From Glaciozyma antarctica PI12 (lineage: Eukaryota > Basidiomycota > Microbotryomycetes > Kriegeriales > Camptobasidiaceae): a stretch of 64,000 nt of DNA. The position numbers and the translations under genes were made by a program. The stretch lies in assembly GCA_002917775.1 (NCBI GenBank), contig KZ627151.1, forward strand, positions 446,607-510,606, given 5' to 3'. A model generated the notes under the pieces. The model was not told the origin of the DNA. It worked only from the letters and a program-made list of their open reading frames with translations, and made no database searches. Below are positions 19,581 to 31,142 of this stretch, one piece after another. The first letter of the stretch is position 1; the number at the start of each line of letters is the position of its first letter.

Positions 19581-20859
19581 ACGTCGCCCCCGGTTTTCGT
19601 TACGCTCTTCTTTCCCTCGTTTTCTCCGTCCGGCGGGGTTGTATGGACTGCAATGCCTATGCTACGCTTGAGGACACGCACGCTTTTTGGGGGGAAGGGA
19701 GACCGTAGGGGGGTGCGCGCTCGGGAAGGTGGAGGGGAGGGTGCTGCTCGGAGAAGAGGAAAGACTGCTGGGACGATTGCTGCTCGTCGATGATTTGGCG
19801 ACGTGGTGCGCTGCTCAGCGCAGGCTTGGTCTGCTTGCTTTCTGTGCGGTGCTGCGTGCTCTCTCTGCTGTCCCTGGAGACGTCTGCTCGTCGCCGGAGT
19901 GTCGCTTCTCGCTTCTCCATCGCAGCTTGATCTCAATCCGTTTTGCTGCGAACCTCTCAGCTCCCCAAACGTGAACGACCAGCACCTGCTCGACTTCAGC
20001 TGAGCGACGGCAAGTCTTGTTTCCAGAGCACTCCCTCGCAACCCTCGCAACCCTGAGAACCCTCGTCGAATCTCCCCCTCCCTCCTCTGCTCCGAATTTC
20101 TCCCCCATCGCATCTTCCTCCGCTATTCCCGTTCTCGAACTCCCCGCTTTGGCTTCTTGATCCTCTCCACCGAGAGTGACCTGAAGTCGTCCTCAGCTCG
20201 GCCCCTCGCTCTCCATCCTCGTCCTCGAGCTCCCATCCTTGTCCTCGAGCTCCCATCGCCCTCCCGGACCCACGGTGGCCTTCTTCGCACACCCGCCGAC
20301 CTGGACCGTCTCTCCCGCTCCAAAGTTCTCCAACGACGCTCTCTACCCCGCCTCGACCGCGTCGTGCACGTCGGTCGAATCGACCGCTGGCGCCTCGATA
20401 TTCGCACGCTGTCCTACGCAGCCCGAGTTCTACAGTTCCTGCGCCCACGGAGTTAAGTGAAGAAAGTGGGAGGGGAGAGGAGGAGTAAGAAGGAGGGGAG
20501 GGGGGAGACGATCTGGAGGAGGTCGTCGCAAAGTCGAAGGAGGTCGCAAAGGGATGGGAGGAGGAGGGCTAGGACTACCTGCCGTAGCAGGATACAGGAT
20601 CACATTGTGAAGCCTGTGCTTTCCGGACGGCCAGCAGAAGTTGAGGGTGGTGGGTGAAAGACGGGAGGGGGGAGGCGAGAGGGCCCGGAGGTCCGGGGCT
20701 GCGTTTCTCTCTCTCTCTCGCCACTCGCTCTAAGTCTCTCGCAGACCGCATGTAAAGCGGTCTATTCTGTGCGCAAATTGGAAGTTCGGGCTCAATTAAC
20801 TGGTTTTTCGCTACTACACAATACTCATCCAATCTCGCAAGCAAACCCTCCCTCCACCC
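19581..20859. other. 1.3-kb region without a recognised gene
   Basis: This lies between the eL24 stop and the 3' end of the F-box gene. Plus-strand frames near 20157-20460 are open but show only low-complexity Ser/Pro/Arg sequence. It contains short direct repeats (CCTCGCAACCCTCGCAACCC near 20035) and a (TC)n run near 20707. It may hold a non-coding RNA or long UTRs. Confidence 0.35.
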
Positions 20860-22551
20860 TCACTTCTTCGACTTCTTCCTCGTCGACGTCTCCCCCTTCC
20901 CTGCAGACCTCTTCCTCCCCAAAGTCCCCGCCGCACTACTCTTCCTCTCCTTCACCTCTCTCGGCTTCCTCAAATCCGTCTTGAACTCAATCGCGCCCTC
21001 TGAATCCTCCCTCTCCCTCACCATCTCCCCCACCTTCCTCCTAACGCTCTCCATCACCTCCCACTCCCACAGCGGCCTGTTGTCAAGCGTCATATCGTCC
21101 AACCCCTTCAACTCGATCCTCCTGAGCGCCTTCGACCATCCCAAATCGAGCGCCTCGTGTAGCTCCACCGGGTCGATCCCGTTCGGCGCAGACGCCCACG
21201 GCTCGTTGATGTTTGCACAGTTGGTAAGGCAGAGGTTGGTGATTCCGACGCAAGGAAGTCGGGCGAAGAAGGCGGGGGAAATGCAGAGTGGTCCGCCGAG
21301 GGTGACGTGCGTGAGAGTGGGAGGGAAGTGGGGGGAGAGCTCGTCAGCGATTCGAAGGTCGGGCGAAGGGAGGCGGAGGCGACCGTCGACGAGGGTACCG
21401 GCTCGAACGAGGGCGTCGCGGGTGGCGTTGTGGAGGATTGGGGCTCGGACGTAGAGGAAGAGGGTGAGGGAGATGAGATTGGGGATGAGAGGAATGAGAG
21501 TAGTGACGAGCTTGGTCGGCGGGAAGGCGATCACTTGAGGAGGAGGAGGAGGGACGCCTGCCATCGGAGGTGGAAAGCGGAGGAGAGTTTGGAGTTGGAA
21601 TAGGGTGAGTGTGTGAAGGGAGGGGAGCGAGTTGAAGAGGGTGTCGAAGTCGAATTCGGTGAGCTGGCATTGGAAGAGCGTGAGGACGGTGAGAGTAGAG
21701 TGGAAGGCTGGAGGGGGCGTGTGGGCGAGGAAATTGGCACCGTCGGCGTATGGTCCCGAATGGCCAGGGGTGATGCCGCCCAGCTTCAACGACGTGAGTT
21801 GCGAAATGTTGAAGACTGCCTGCGCGTTCGCGAATCCGATCGAGTTGCCGTGTAGCTCGAGCTGTTCGACGAGCTTCATCTGCCTGAACGCTGCGGCCAT
21901 CATCGGGTCCAGGTTGCTCCCGTTATCGTCGAGGACGATGCTGAGGGAACGCAGATGTGGTAGAAGCGTCGCGAGTCGAAGAACTTGTTCCGTAGTAACT
22001 CCGACCTGCGTGCACAAAGGACTAGGTCAGGGATCCCCTCAGCTCGGCAGCTCGCGGCGAACCTGTCCTCCCTCGTTCTTCCCGTCGAAACCAACTTGAC
22101 GCTCCTTCAACTCGATATATACCCCCTTCACAAACTGCCTCAGGTACCCCTTCATCACCTGCCCTCGCACAGCGACCGAGAGGTCGAGCGCCTTGAGGAA
22201 CTTGGCCAGCCTCCGCTCCGTTCCCAGCCACACGTACGCAAACAGCGCCTCCCTGACGACAGGGTACAGTGCAAAGCTGCGAGAGAGAACACTTGTCAGC
22301 TCTCCCGCCTGCTGCCTCTCGTGAAGCCCAACTGGCCTCGCCAGAGGATGGGATCGCAGCGCGATCTCGTTCGCGCGCTGCACGCCAAGGTGGATGCCAG
22401 ACTCGGCATCGCAGTCGATTCCAATGTGGCTGAAGATGAGGTGTAGGACTTCAGGTGGGAATCGAAAGAAGGCCGATTGGGGATGAGCTGGAGAAGGCGC
22501 GGGAGGAGGAGCAATGCGAGTGCGGGAGGAGAGGATCAGCCAACGCGCCAC
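20860..22551 (-). CDS. F-box / leucine-rich-repeat-like protein
   Basis: F-box proteins bring substrates to SCF ubiquitin ligases. The N-terminal part has FFRFPPEVLHLIFSHIGID, a fair F-box match. A helical domain follows (VVREALFAYVWLGTERRLAK). The C-terminal two thirds shows irregular Leu-rich repeats: LRSLSIVLDDNGSNL, LVEQLELHGNSIGF, LTSLKLGGITPG, LTVLTLFQCQLTEF, LHTLTLFQLQTLL, LTHVTLGGPLCISP and ITNLCLTNCANIN. The tail is Lys-rich (KRSAGKGETSTRKKSKK). The frame opens at 22551 without an ATG, so a short first exon must lie between here and the Ubc13 start at 22715; an ATG at 22592-22594 followed by a good GTGCGTGT donor is a candidate. Target unknown. Confidence 0.7.
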
Positions 22552-22714
22552 GCAGTTGCAGTATGGGAATGTACACGCACGTTGTACAGCTCATTGGGAG
22601 CAGAGCAGAGTCCAGCCGGGTGGGAGGAAGGCAAGCAAGGGCGGGCCGTTCAGCTCTTAGCTCTTTCGTGGTCCTGCTTCAACCTCTCCCCTCCCTCAAG
22701 TCGCCGCCAGCACG

Positions 22715-23638
22715 ATGTCAGCCCTTCCCAAGCGGATCATCAAGGTTCGTAGACCACCTAACTTGCTCAGGCGGGCACGGAGGATCGGGCGAAACGAGGC
22801 ACGCGAAGCGTTGGAGGCACGGGCGAGGAGACGAGGTGCTGTGCAGCTGCTGTCCAAGGAGGCGGGACCTGAAGCAGCAAGCGGGAAGCTGTCTGCCAGA
22901 CAGCGCCCACCACACGACAAGGCAGCGACCTCCTCCCTCCCTCCCTCCTCTCGGCCCACCTCTCCCTCTTCTCGACCTGTCCACCATCTCCTCAGCCTTC
23001 CAGAGCCAAAGCTAACCGCTTGCTTATACCCCGCAGGAAACCCAGCGATTGCTCGCCGACTCGCCTCCAGGAATCTCGGCTGTCCCTCACGACGACAACC
23101 TTCGGTACTTTGACGTCCTCGTCACTGGCCCCGACTCGTCGCCTTATGCAGGTGCGTAGACTGGGAAGCTGGAGCAGGGAGCTGGAGTTAACCCGCTGCG
23201 CAGGTGGACTGTTCAAGCTCGAGCTCTTCCTCCCGGAGGAGTACCCCATGTCGCCCCCCAAGGTTCGCTTCCTGACCAAGCTCTACCACCCCAACATCGG
23301 TACGTCCTGGCTTTGTCTTTGTGGTATGGGAATGAAGCTGACGTGCCGTCCCTCTTCAGACAAGCTCGGTCGGATCTGCCTCGATATCCTCAAGGACAAG
23401 TGGTCCCCCGCTCTCCAAATCCGAACCGTTCTTCTGTCCGTGCAAGCACTTCTCAGTGCTCCCAACCCCGTGCGTGATCTCTCTGGTACTGGCGAGTGAT
23501 GATTGGATCCAGGAGCTGACGGGATTATATGGACGCCAGGATGACCCTCTCGCGAACGACGTCGCAGCACACTGGAAGGAGAACGAGCAGGACGCGATGC
23601 GGGTTGCACGAGAATGGACCGCCAAATACGCAAAGTGA
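22715..23638 (+). CDS. UBC13: Ubiquitin-conjugating enzyme E2 Ubc13
   Basis: Ubc13 with its partner Mms2 builds Lys63-linked ubiquitin chains for DNA damage tolerance. Five exons give about 151 residues starting [20 protein letters not shown]. Hallmarks are [38 protein letters not shown], the HPN motif [16 protein letters not shown] with the catalytic Cys, and [20 protein letters not shown]. The end is [20 protein letters not shown] and EWTAKYAK. Length and motifs are standard. The first intron (GTTCGTAG donor) is nearly 300 nt, long for this window. Its start is within about 165 bp of the divergent F-box gene. Confidence 0.95.
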
Positions 23639-24398
23639 TTTGATTCACACTGCCTGGCCGCTGGTACGTTCGAGCTGCGAGCCGCGACCCCTGGCGCTCT
23701 GCTAACCCACTCGCACCTCCGCAGAACTCTCGAATCCACCTGTCGCGCCACGGCGGTGCCTAGACGACCCTTCCCTCTCTTACTTCCCTCCTTCCCCTTC
23801 CCTCTCCGCTTCCGCTTTTCTACTCGTCACCTTATTGTCGCCCATTTAGCCCCACCTACGTCTCGCCTCCTCCCTCCCCTCCTTCCTAGCGGAACTTGCA
23901 TACCCATGCGCCCTACATCCTATTCGTGTTTGCAATCAGTTGGGCCTCATGAAGCGAGACGTTGAGAGAGAATCTTTTGCAGCAAGCGATGCGCTACCTT
24001 CGCTTCGCACACAGCCCAAAACACCCTCTCCCTCATCGTGAACTTCCCAACCAGTTTCTTGCCAGCCTTCCGCACTCCTCGGTCCGCCACTGAGGCGGCA
24101 CTTAGAGTGGCGTGCGAGAGGATCGCATGCTTCGCAACGAGGGCGAGGGCGAGGAGCTCGATGGGCGGGCTTCGCACAGACCACGAAAAACGGAATGCAG
24201 TACATCCTCCTCTTCGTACAATCCTCCTCACAAATCCCCTCGCACAAGTCCCCCAAACCCCCTCACGTCCTCCGCATGTAATCCGCGTAAAACTCCTCGA
24301 ACGACTTGACGACCACTTTCCTCGTCATCCTCCCGAACGACCTGACGACCACCTTCTTCGGCAACCCCCCTTCCCCCCCACCCTTCTCGCCCAGTACC
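23639..24398. other. 760-bp region between Ubc13 and the next gene
   Basis: A minus-strand frame (23947-24231) has modest coding character (KKLVGKFTMRERVFW, HRLLQKILSQRLAS). A near-perfect 19-bp direct repeat, CGAACGACYTGACGACCAC, occurs at 24299-24317 and 24334-24352. These could be a small gene or an extra 3' exon of the gene that follows, but I cannot prove a splice path. Confidence 0.3.
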
Positions 24399-25967
24399 CT
24401 AAGACGGAAGCGCAGGCGGCTGACGAATCAGTGGTAGCGTGAAGGCGGCTGGAAAGTATGCGACGAAGAGCGATGCGCGGTGGGAGGTGGGACCGGGCGG
24501 GCGAGCGTCGGCTTCGGTCTCTTCGAACATGTCGTTCCAGTCGCCGGGGTTCAGCTCCACGAAGAGCTCGTCGCGTAGCCTTGCTTTCGCCATCTCGAGC
24601 TCGGCTTCGTCTTCGCTGAGGTCGTCGTAGCGTACGAGTCTGCAATCGCGTGAGCTCGTTTGCAAGAGATCGTGCGGGAAGAGAACGTACGGAGGAGCGG
24701 GCGGGCTCGAAGCTTCTCGGCGAGCAGTCAGTTTCGGAAGAGAGGTGTGCTGGCGGGAGGAAGGTTGGGACAGGCGAGGTGGCGGATGTACACGATTGAA
24801 GGAGGATGCCAATGGAGTGGGAAGGTGGGTCTGCCGAGGGGAGGGAGGTTTTGGGTCGCTGTGTAGGTCGTGGTTAGTCTTCGGAAAGTTAGTATTCGGA
24901 AATGAGGATACGCACGGCTCGTCGTCGTCCTCGTCCTCGTCCTCATCCTCCACTTGGTCCGAAGCACGCCGCTTTCCAGCTGCGCAAAATATCGACTCAG
25001 CAGCTGCCACCGACGACGCCAACGCAAAACAAGCGTACCGTTGAACGAGCCAGCCTTCTGCGCCGCCTCAAGAATCTCGTTAAGCACCGAAGGTCCCCTC
25101 ATCTTGACTGGCGGCTCCAACACGTCCCACAAGTCCTCCGTAAGCTTCTGCGCCGCCGCCAGCCTCCCGCGCACCTCATTCATGTTTCTCGAGCTCGTGA
25201 ACGGGTTGTGCGAGATCTGAGGCGTGAGGACCGCGAGGCGGAGATGGGCGTTGCAGCGCTCGGGAAGGCGGGAGACGAAGTAGAGGAGGACTTTGATGGG
25301 GCAGATAGGCCAGGGTGGGATGGAGAGGGTGGAGAGGTGAGAGGAGTAGTTGGAGACGGCGAGAGGAGCGTGATGGGCAAGGGGTTTCGTGCTGCTGGCG
25401 GCGCGGGTACCGAGGGTGAGGATGATTCGTTCGGCGAATTCTGTGAGGGAGCGAGCGCTTAGAACGCGGAGGGGATCGAGGAAGAGCTCGCGTACCATCA
25501 GAAACGAAGTCGGAAGCTCGCAGCTGAGAGAGAGTGGTAGGTAACCCGACAACGAACCTCGCTAGAAGCGGCAACGCGTCCCAGATCGCAGCTACGCAGG
25601 AACAAAGCGAGCATCAGCCATCGTCCCTCGCACCGAGCTCTCAGAACTCACGGTCATTCATCGCCGGCCCAAGGTACTTCTCCCCTGCAGCCACCTTCAG
25701 CTTCCTTCCCTTCCCCTTCTCGCGGGCCCTCTTCCCCTCGTTCCACGCCTCGTCCAGAGCCCGTAGCGAGAGGTTCCACCCTTGAGTAAGTTCGAGCAGC
25801 TGGTCATCATAGCTATGCGCCGCTTTAGCGACAATTGCGAGCTGCCCTGCGAGCGTTGAAGGAGTCGGGATAGCGGAGGCGCCGGTTCGTGCTGTAGGTG
25901 GGTTGCGGTTGAGGGGGGCGGACTTAGAGCTGCCGTCCTCTCCTCCAGAGAGCGACTCCTGAAGCAT
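24399..25967 (-). CDS. Unknown protein, about 440 residues
   Basis: I do not recognise this protein. Six or so exons join well by canonical introns. The N-terminus (MLQESLSGGEDGSSKSA) leads to a helical region (LAGQLAIVAKAAHSYDDQLL, LTQGWNLSLRALDEAWNEGK). Next come MVRELFLDPLRVLSARSLTE and FAERIILTLG, and SIPPWPICPIKVLLYFVSRL. Then RGRLAAAQKLTEDLWDVLEP and VLNEILEAAQKAGSF follow. A strongly acidic run (VEDEDEDEDDDEP) and a Pro/Ser-rich linker come next, and the C-terminal block is RYDDLSEDEAELEMAKARLR then DELFVELNPGDWNDMFEETE. The pattern suggests a soluble helical scaffold, possibly nuclear. The stop is TAG 24399-24401. Confidence 0.62.
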
Positions 25968-26354
25968 AGCAGTCGTGAGGCGTCCAGCGAACCTCCCCCC
26001 TCCGCTCCCTCCTCCTCCGCGTCTGAGAGCGGCTCCCTAACCACCCCTGCTCCCCACCGCGCCGTTCCCTTGACTGCCACGCGCCTCCATCGCTGCTCCT
26101 TGACCTTCTGCTGGGAGGGGAGGGTTGTTGGGCTGCTGCTGCGCCAGAGGGGGGCAGGAGAAGGGAGAGGGATGCAGGAGGGAAGTTGGAACAAGTCAAC
26201 TCGCGGTCTCCTAGGCTCTCCTCTCCTTCGCGCTTCGCAAGGCACTTCCTCTCGCTTCTCTCGGCAGCAACAAGAATATGGAGAAGAGCTATTGTTATTA
26301 TTGCGTCCTAATAGCCTTCCAAAGGTCCTGCCTGATACACCCTCTAACGAGACT
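25968..26354. other. Intergenic region between two minus-strand genes
   Basis: The unknown gene's promoter and the end of the transporter's 3' UTR. A locally AT-rich stretch (GTTATTATTGCGTCCTAATAG) lies near 26294. No gene is seen. Confidence 0.4.
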
Positions 26355-28781
26355 CTAAGCCTCAGTGCTAAGGTCGCGAGTCTGCTCCGAGTGCTTGACA
26401 TCCGCTCCGAGCTTGGGCTCCTGGTGCTTGTAGTGATCGGTATCCTCATCATGCTGCACCCAAAGAACTGTCAGCGGAGAGTTGGGGGAAGAGGGAGGGA
26501 GGAAACGCACGATCTCGTCGGAGAGAATCTTCTGGCGGTAAGCGTTCGACTTGATGATGGACGAGTTGCGGTAGAGGATGTCAACCTGCTCGAGCGAGAG
26601 ACCCATCTGAGGAAAGAGGAGGCGTTAGTGAGGGTTTTGGAGTAGGAGGAACCGTGCGTACGGTCTCGGGGACGCAGAAAAAGACGAAGATGAAGCAAAG
26701 GACGCAGCAGCCTCCCCAGATCCAGAAGCTGTCGTCGGAGAGCCGTCAGCAGAGCTCGGTAGGAAAGCTGCGAAAGGGACGTACACGTTCGATTGGAGTC
26801 CTGCGTTTCCGGCGCCAGTGTTGACGAGGTAAGGAGTCGAGTATCCGATGGCTGCGAGAGCGAGGTTAGCTGAGGAATGTGGAGAAGCGAGGAAGCGTGA
26901 GCTCACCAAAGTTGAGGAGCCAGTTGGAGGCGGTGGACATGGACATGGCCTTTCCACGAATGGCGAGAGGGTAAATCTCGCCGGTGACGACCCAAGCGAG
27001 GGGTCCCCAGGTGGCGGCGAAGTGGGCGATGAAGATACAGACGAAGGCGATGAGGACGCGTTGTCCGGCGAGGTTCTCAGTGTCGATGGCGACTCCGACG
27101 GCGGCGACGATGATCTGTGCGACGGCCATTCCGAAGGCTCCGTAGAGGAGGAGGAAGCGACGTCCGAAGCGGTCAACGGCCCAGATTCCAGGGAGGGTCA
27201 TGACGACGTTTACGATGTTGGTGATGATGGTGATGATGAAGGCGTTGTTGATTCCACTGTTGCGGAAGAAGGTGGTGCCGTAGTAGAAGATGAAGTTGAT
27301 ACCTGCAGGTCGACGTCGTCAGTATGTTGCGAAGGAGCTCGGGAGCGACGAAGACTCACCAGTGAGCTGCTGAAGAGCCTGAATTCCCATGCCGGTAAGA
27401 GTGCGAAGGCGGTTGCGACCGGGTCCGTTGCGGAAGCAGTCGAGGTAGCTGGTGGCGCCGATGGCGCGCTCGTGGTGGAGGTTGGCGGCGATCTCAGCGA
27501 ACTCCTCGTTGACCTGGGCGGAGTCGATGGGAGCTCCGAGGATACGAGAGAGGGACTTCATGGCGTCCTCGTCGCGAGACTTCATGATCAACCAGCGAGG
27601 AGACTGTACGGAGCGTTCATGAGCGACGTTCGACCTGGCGAGCAGAGAGGAGCACTCACCTCGGGAAGGAGAGCAAGTCCACCGGCGAGGATGGCGGCCC
27701 AGATGAACTGAATGCCGATGGGAATGCGGTAGCAGGCGGGGCTGTTGATGTCCTTGGTGGCGTTGACGACGACGGCGGCGATGAGTAGACCGATCGTGAT
27801 CTGTGAGGAGAAGGAGGTCAGCGAGAAGGACTCAAGAAAGCTCGTCGCAGGAAGAACGCACCATCCATTGGTAACCAGCGACGATGGCGCCACGAATGTG
27901 CTTGGGTGCGCACTCGGACTGGTACATGGGAACGAGGCAGGAGGTTCCTCCGACTGTCAAGCTTGTTCGTCAGCGGGCGTTCTCGAGTTCGTAGTAGAAG
28001 GAAGACGCACCTCCAAGTCCGGCGAGGACGCGACCGACGACAAGAGGAACGAGCGAGGTGGCGGCGGTCTGGAGAGCGACACCGATGCAGAAGATGAGGA
28101 GGTAGCAGATGATACCGTAGCGACGTCCAAGACGATCTCCGATGGGGGCAGCTCCAAGAGCACCGACGAAGGTTCTGCGCAGAGAAAGAGGGCGGGTCAA
28201 CTGCTAGTCGACAAGGCTATAGTTTGAGATCAGCTCACCCGGCGGAAAGGATCGAGGTGATGAGGGCGTCGTCGCCCGAAGGAAGGAACTTATCAGGGTT
28301 TCCCATAGCGTTGAGGAGCCCGACTCCGTCAGGCCCGATGCGCTGGGTTCCGAAGAGATCGAGGAAGACTGGCATCTGCGAGGGCACAACAACACGAGGT
28401 CAGCTGCCGTCCTCCAGTAGCGCCAGAACGCCATCGCGGGTCGCCTGCGGAGAGAAGGAAGCAACGTACCTCCTTGACTCCCGAGATGTATCCCGTATCG
28501 TATCCGCTGCGGAGAAGAACGAGGTCAGCGGAAGTTCCTGCTCACGACCAGCCTCCTTTGCGTCGTCGTCGTTTCCAACGAGACGCAAGATCCATGCTGA
28601 TCGGATCGCAGAAGCGAGGGCGGTGTATACTCACTAGAGGAAACCTCCGAACGCTGCAAAGCAGGTCATGACCTGAGGGAAGGATCTTCATCAGCGTTCT
28701 GCAGAGAGCGAGGTGGGAGGGAGAAGAAGATCGTACGATTGCCATCTTGTTGCTGGCGATGCCCTTGAGGTTGGCGGCCAT
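26355..28781 (-). CDS. MFS sugar porter (hexose transporter)
   Basis: This is a plasma-membrane sugar uptake protein of the major facilitator superfamily, with about a dozen exons. It starts MAANLKGIASNKMAI. Family signatures are all present: FGYDTGYISG-type first helix, the loop GDRLGRRYGI, CAPKHIRGAIVAGYQW, ALLPESPRWL, the QALQQLTGINFIFYYGTTFF helix, DRFGRRFLLLYG, WVVTGEIYPLAIRGKAM, and VPETMGLSLEQVD in place of PETKG. The C-terminal tail is only about 45 residues (ending EQTRDLSTEA), which favours a transporter over an Snf3/Rgt2-like sensor. The substrate is probably a hexose, judged from family likeness. A 1.15-kb upstream region leaves room for complex glucose control. Confidence 0.9.
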
Positions 28782-29930
28782 GTTGTAGACTGAAGTGTAT
28801 TGGCGGGGGAGGTGGTGGAGAGTAGTGGAGAAGGAAGAGGCAGAAGATGGGGAAGGAGGAGTTTTTACATCGATGGGGGAGGAGCAGCAGAAGGGCTAGA
28901 AGCGAGGATTGATAATGACGCGTGGCTGTCCGGAGTTAGATATTAGAGATCTCGTTCTTTTCGAATTCAAGATCCTCTCGCGCCCTTGTGGTCTCAGATC
29001 GGAGCAGCAGCACGACACGGAGGACCTGGGGGGATAGCTGAGAAAAGAGCAGGAGCAGTTAGACCTCCCTCCTCCTCCTCCAGCAGAGAGCCATCCCAAC
29101 GCCACCACCGATCAGGACCTCCGCTCCTCGGCCTCTTCTTCTGCGACCAGGCTGGGCCTCCGAGAATTCCCCGCCAAGGCCTTTGTCAGGCCACGCAAAA
29201 CCTGCCCGCGTCTGGACTGTTCGCGACGTCGCGGAACCTGATCCGACCTGATCTACCGCAGCCCTCTCCTCGCCTCCTTCCTCTGGGCATCTACTCGTCT
29301 CGGTCCGGTCCCCGCTCATTCCGAGCACTGCCCCGTCCTCGCGCTGGGCTCCGACCGACGAACGAGCAGCGAGTAAGCAGTCCCCGGAGTAGTCTTCGCA
29401 AGGTCCTTTTCAGGAGCTGGGGATAGCCGAGGTGATGGGAAGCGGGGACCCAGCCGCGGCCGCGCAGCGTGCACGAGGAGGAGGTCGAGGAGACTGAAGA
29501 GAAGGACTGAAGGAGGAACAGAAGGCCTGTCGACGGTACGAACGCAGTGTAAGGAGAACTCGAAAGTCCGCGGTCTCCTTTCGCCTTCTTCGCCCGTAGG
29601 TACCACCGCTTGAGCGCGCGCAGATGGAGCTGGTGGAGCTGGAGGAAGAGCGCTTGAACGTCGGTGTCGGGTGAGTAGAGAGAGGAGAGGGTAAGAGAGA
29701 GAAAGAGGAGCTAGCCGCGAGATTGCGTCGGTCGGCGAAGGCCGCGCGTGTCTGCCTCCGAAGGTCCTTTGTTCTCTTCGTACTACCCAGTTAAGACCCG
29801 GCGTACGAGCACAGCAAGAACCACTCTCTCCAGCCCGCAGAGCGAATGCGAAAAAGGCGTCTTGCATAGTCTACAAATTACCCAACTCCCGAACTCCGCA
29901 ATGCGTTCCTCCCTCGCCCTCCATCGACGC
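28782..29930. promoter_or_regulatory. Long upstream region of the hexose transporter
   Basis: About 1.15 kb between the transporter start and the end of SYN8, with no conserved reading frame. It is likely the transporter promoter plus the SYN8 3' end. C/T-rich tracts occur, but I cannot assign sites. Confidence 0.4.
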
Positions 29931-30795
29931 TCACAGCTTGAACAGCACGATGAGGATGACGAGCAAGACAATCAACACCCCAATCAACCCCGTGCTCCCC
30001 GTATTCTTCGCCTTGCGTCCAAACTCCTCCAGTCGTCCTCCAGCCCTTCGCAAGCCATTCTCGGTCCGGTCGAGCGCTTCGTCCGTCTCGTCGAGTAGCG
30101 AGGAATGTAGTTCTAGTTCCGACGAGATGTGGAGCGATAGCTCGTGTTGTCGAGAGATGGCAGAGGAGAGGGAGGTGAGTGTGTCGTCTTGATCTGTTTT
30201 CCGGTGAGAGGTCAGAGAGGACCTGCGAAGGGATCGAAGGAGCGCACCATTGAGCATCCGTCGCTGCATTTGCATGACTTCGGAATTCGCTCGACGCATC
30301 GTCTCCTCGTCCTCCTCCATCTGCTCGAGATCCCGCTGGTCGTCCTCGTCCGCGAAAGAGATGGCAATATGCGGAGGTTTGGCGCTATCAAACGGCTGCA
30401 GCTGCACTCCGGACCTGCTCACACGCACAGCAATCAGCTCCCCACCTATTATCCCACATCTAGCGCACTCACCCATCCTCCACCACCAACTCCTCCTCCC
30501 CCGTATCCACCAACCTCCCCGTCCTCCCCTCCACCTGCACCCCCAACCCCTCCGTAAGCCCAACCAAGCGCTCATACTGCCCCTTCAGCCCCTTCACCAC
30601 CTCCTCACTCTCAAACCCCGATTCATCTAGCGACGTGATACCCCGAGAGAGGAGGAGGAGGTTCTTGGAGATGGAGGAGGGGAGGGAAGGGGAGGGGAGG
30701 GAGAGTTGCGTCGAGCGGGTTAGCTCGAGGATTTGGGAGAGGGTCGTGGTGGAGAGGGAGGAGAGGCGTGCGGCGGTGGGTGGTGGGGGTGCCAT
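29931..30795 (-). CDS. SYN8: Qc-SNARE, Syn8 (syntaxin-8-like)
   Basis: Syn8 is a tail-anchored SNARE acting in fusion between Golgi and endosomes. The N-terminal part is helical (LSSLSTTTLSQILELTRSTQ, KNLLLLSRGITSLDESGF). A middle acidic segment carries AISFADEDDQRDLEQMEEDE. The SNARE helix follows: TLTSLSSAISRQHELSLHIS, then LLDETDEALDRTENGLRRAG. The end is a single membrane anchor (TGLIGVLIVLLVILIVLF, last residues KL). Three introns are clear. The layout, with a C-terminal anchor right after the SNARE motif and the Q-type register, matches fungal Syn8 rather than Vam7 or Bet1. The start ATG is 347 bp from the divergent MOSC gene. Confidence 0.83.
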
Positions 30796-31142
30796 CGCTC
30801 AGGAGAGGCGGGAGGTGCTCGTGGGTTTGGGGTGCAAGAGGTGGGTCGTGGCGGCTTTGGAAGGGACCTGCTAGGCTGCGTTGCTGGGGTACGTAGACAG
30901 GACGGCCTTGGAGGAGGTGGCCTTTGGTAAGGAGGTGGGAGGGCTGTGGGAGGAGGAAGACCTTCGCCGGCCGCGACAACGCCTCTCTCTCTCCTCCACC
31001 TCACCCAGCCAGCACTCGAACCTCTTCTGCTCTTGATTCTGCTTGTACTCTGCTCTCCGTTTGATCTTCAATCCAGTACCAGCACACCAGCACGCCAAAC
31101 GAACCACCGCTTACTCCCAGCGCTTCCCCCACAATCCGCACC
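30796..31142. promoter_or_regulatory. Divergent promoter of SYN8 and the MOSC gene
   Basis: About 350 nt between the two start codons. No specific element is recognised. Confidence 0.4.

Noticed and set aside
22039-22551. Start of the F-box gene at 22551
   Set aside because: The codon there is GTG, not ATG, so the true start lies in an undetected upstream exon.
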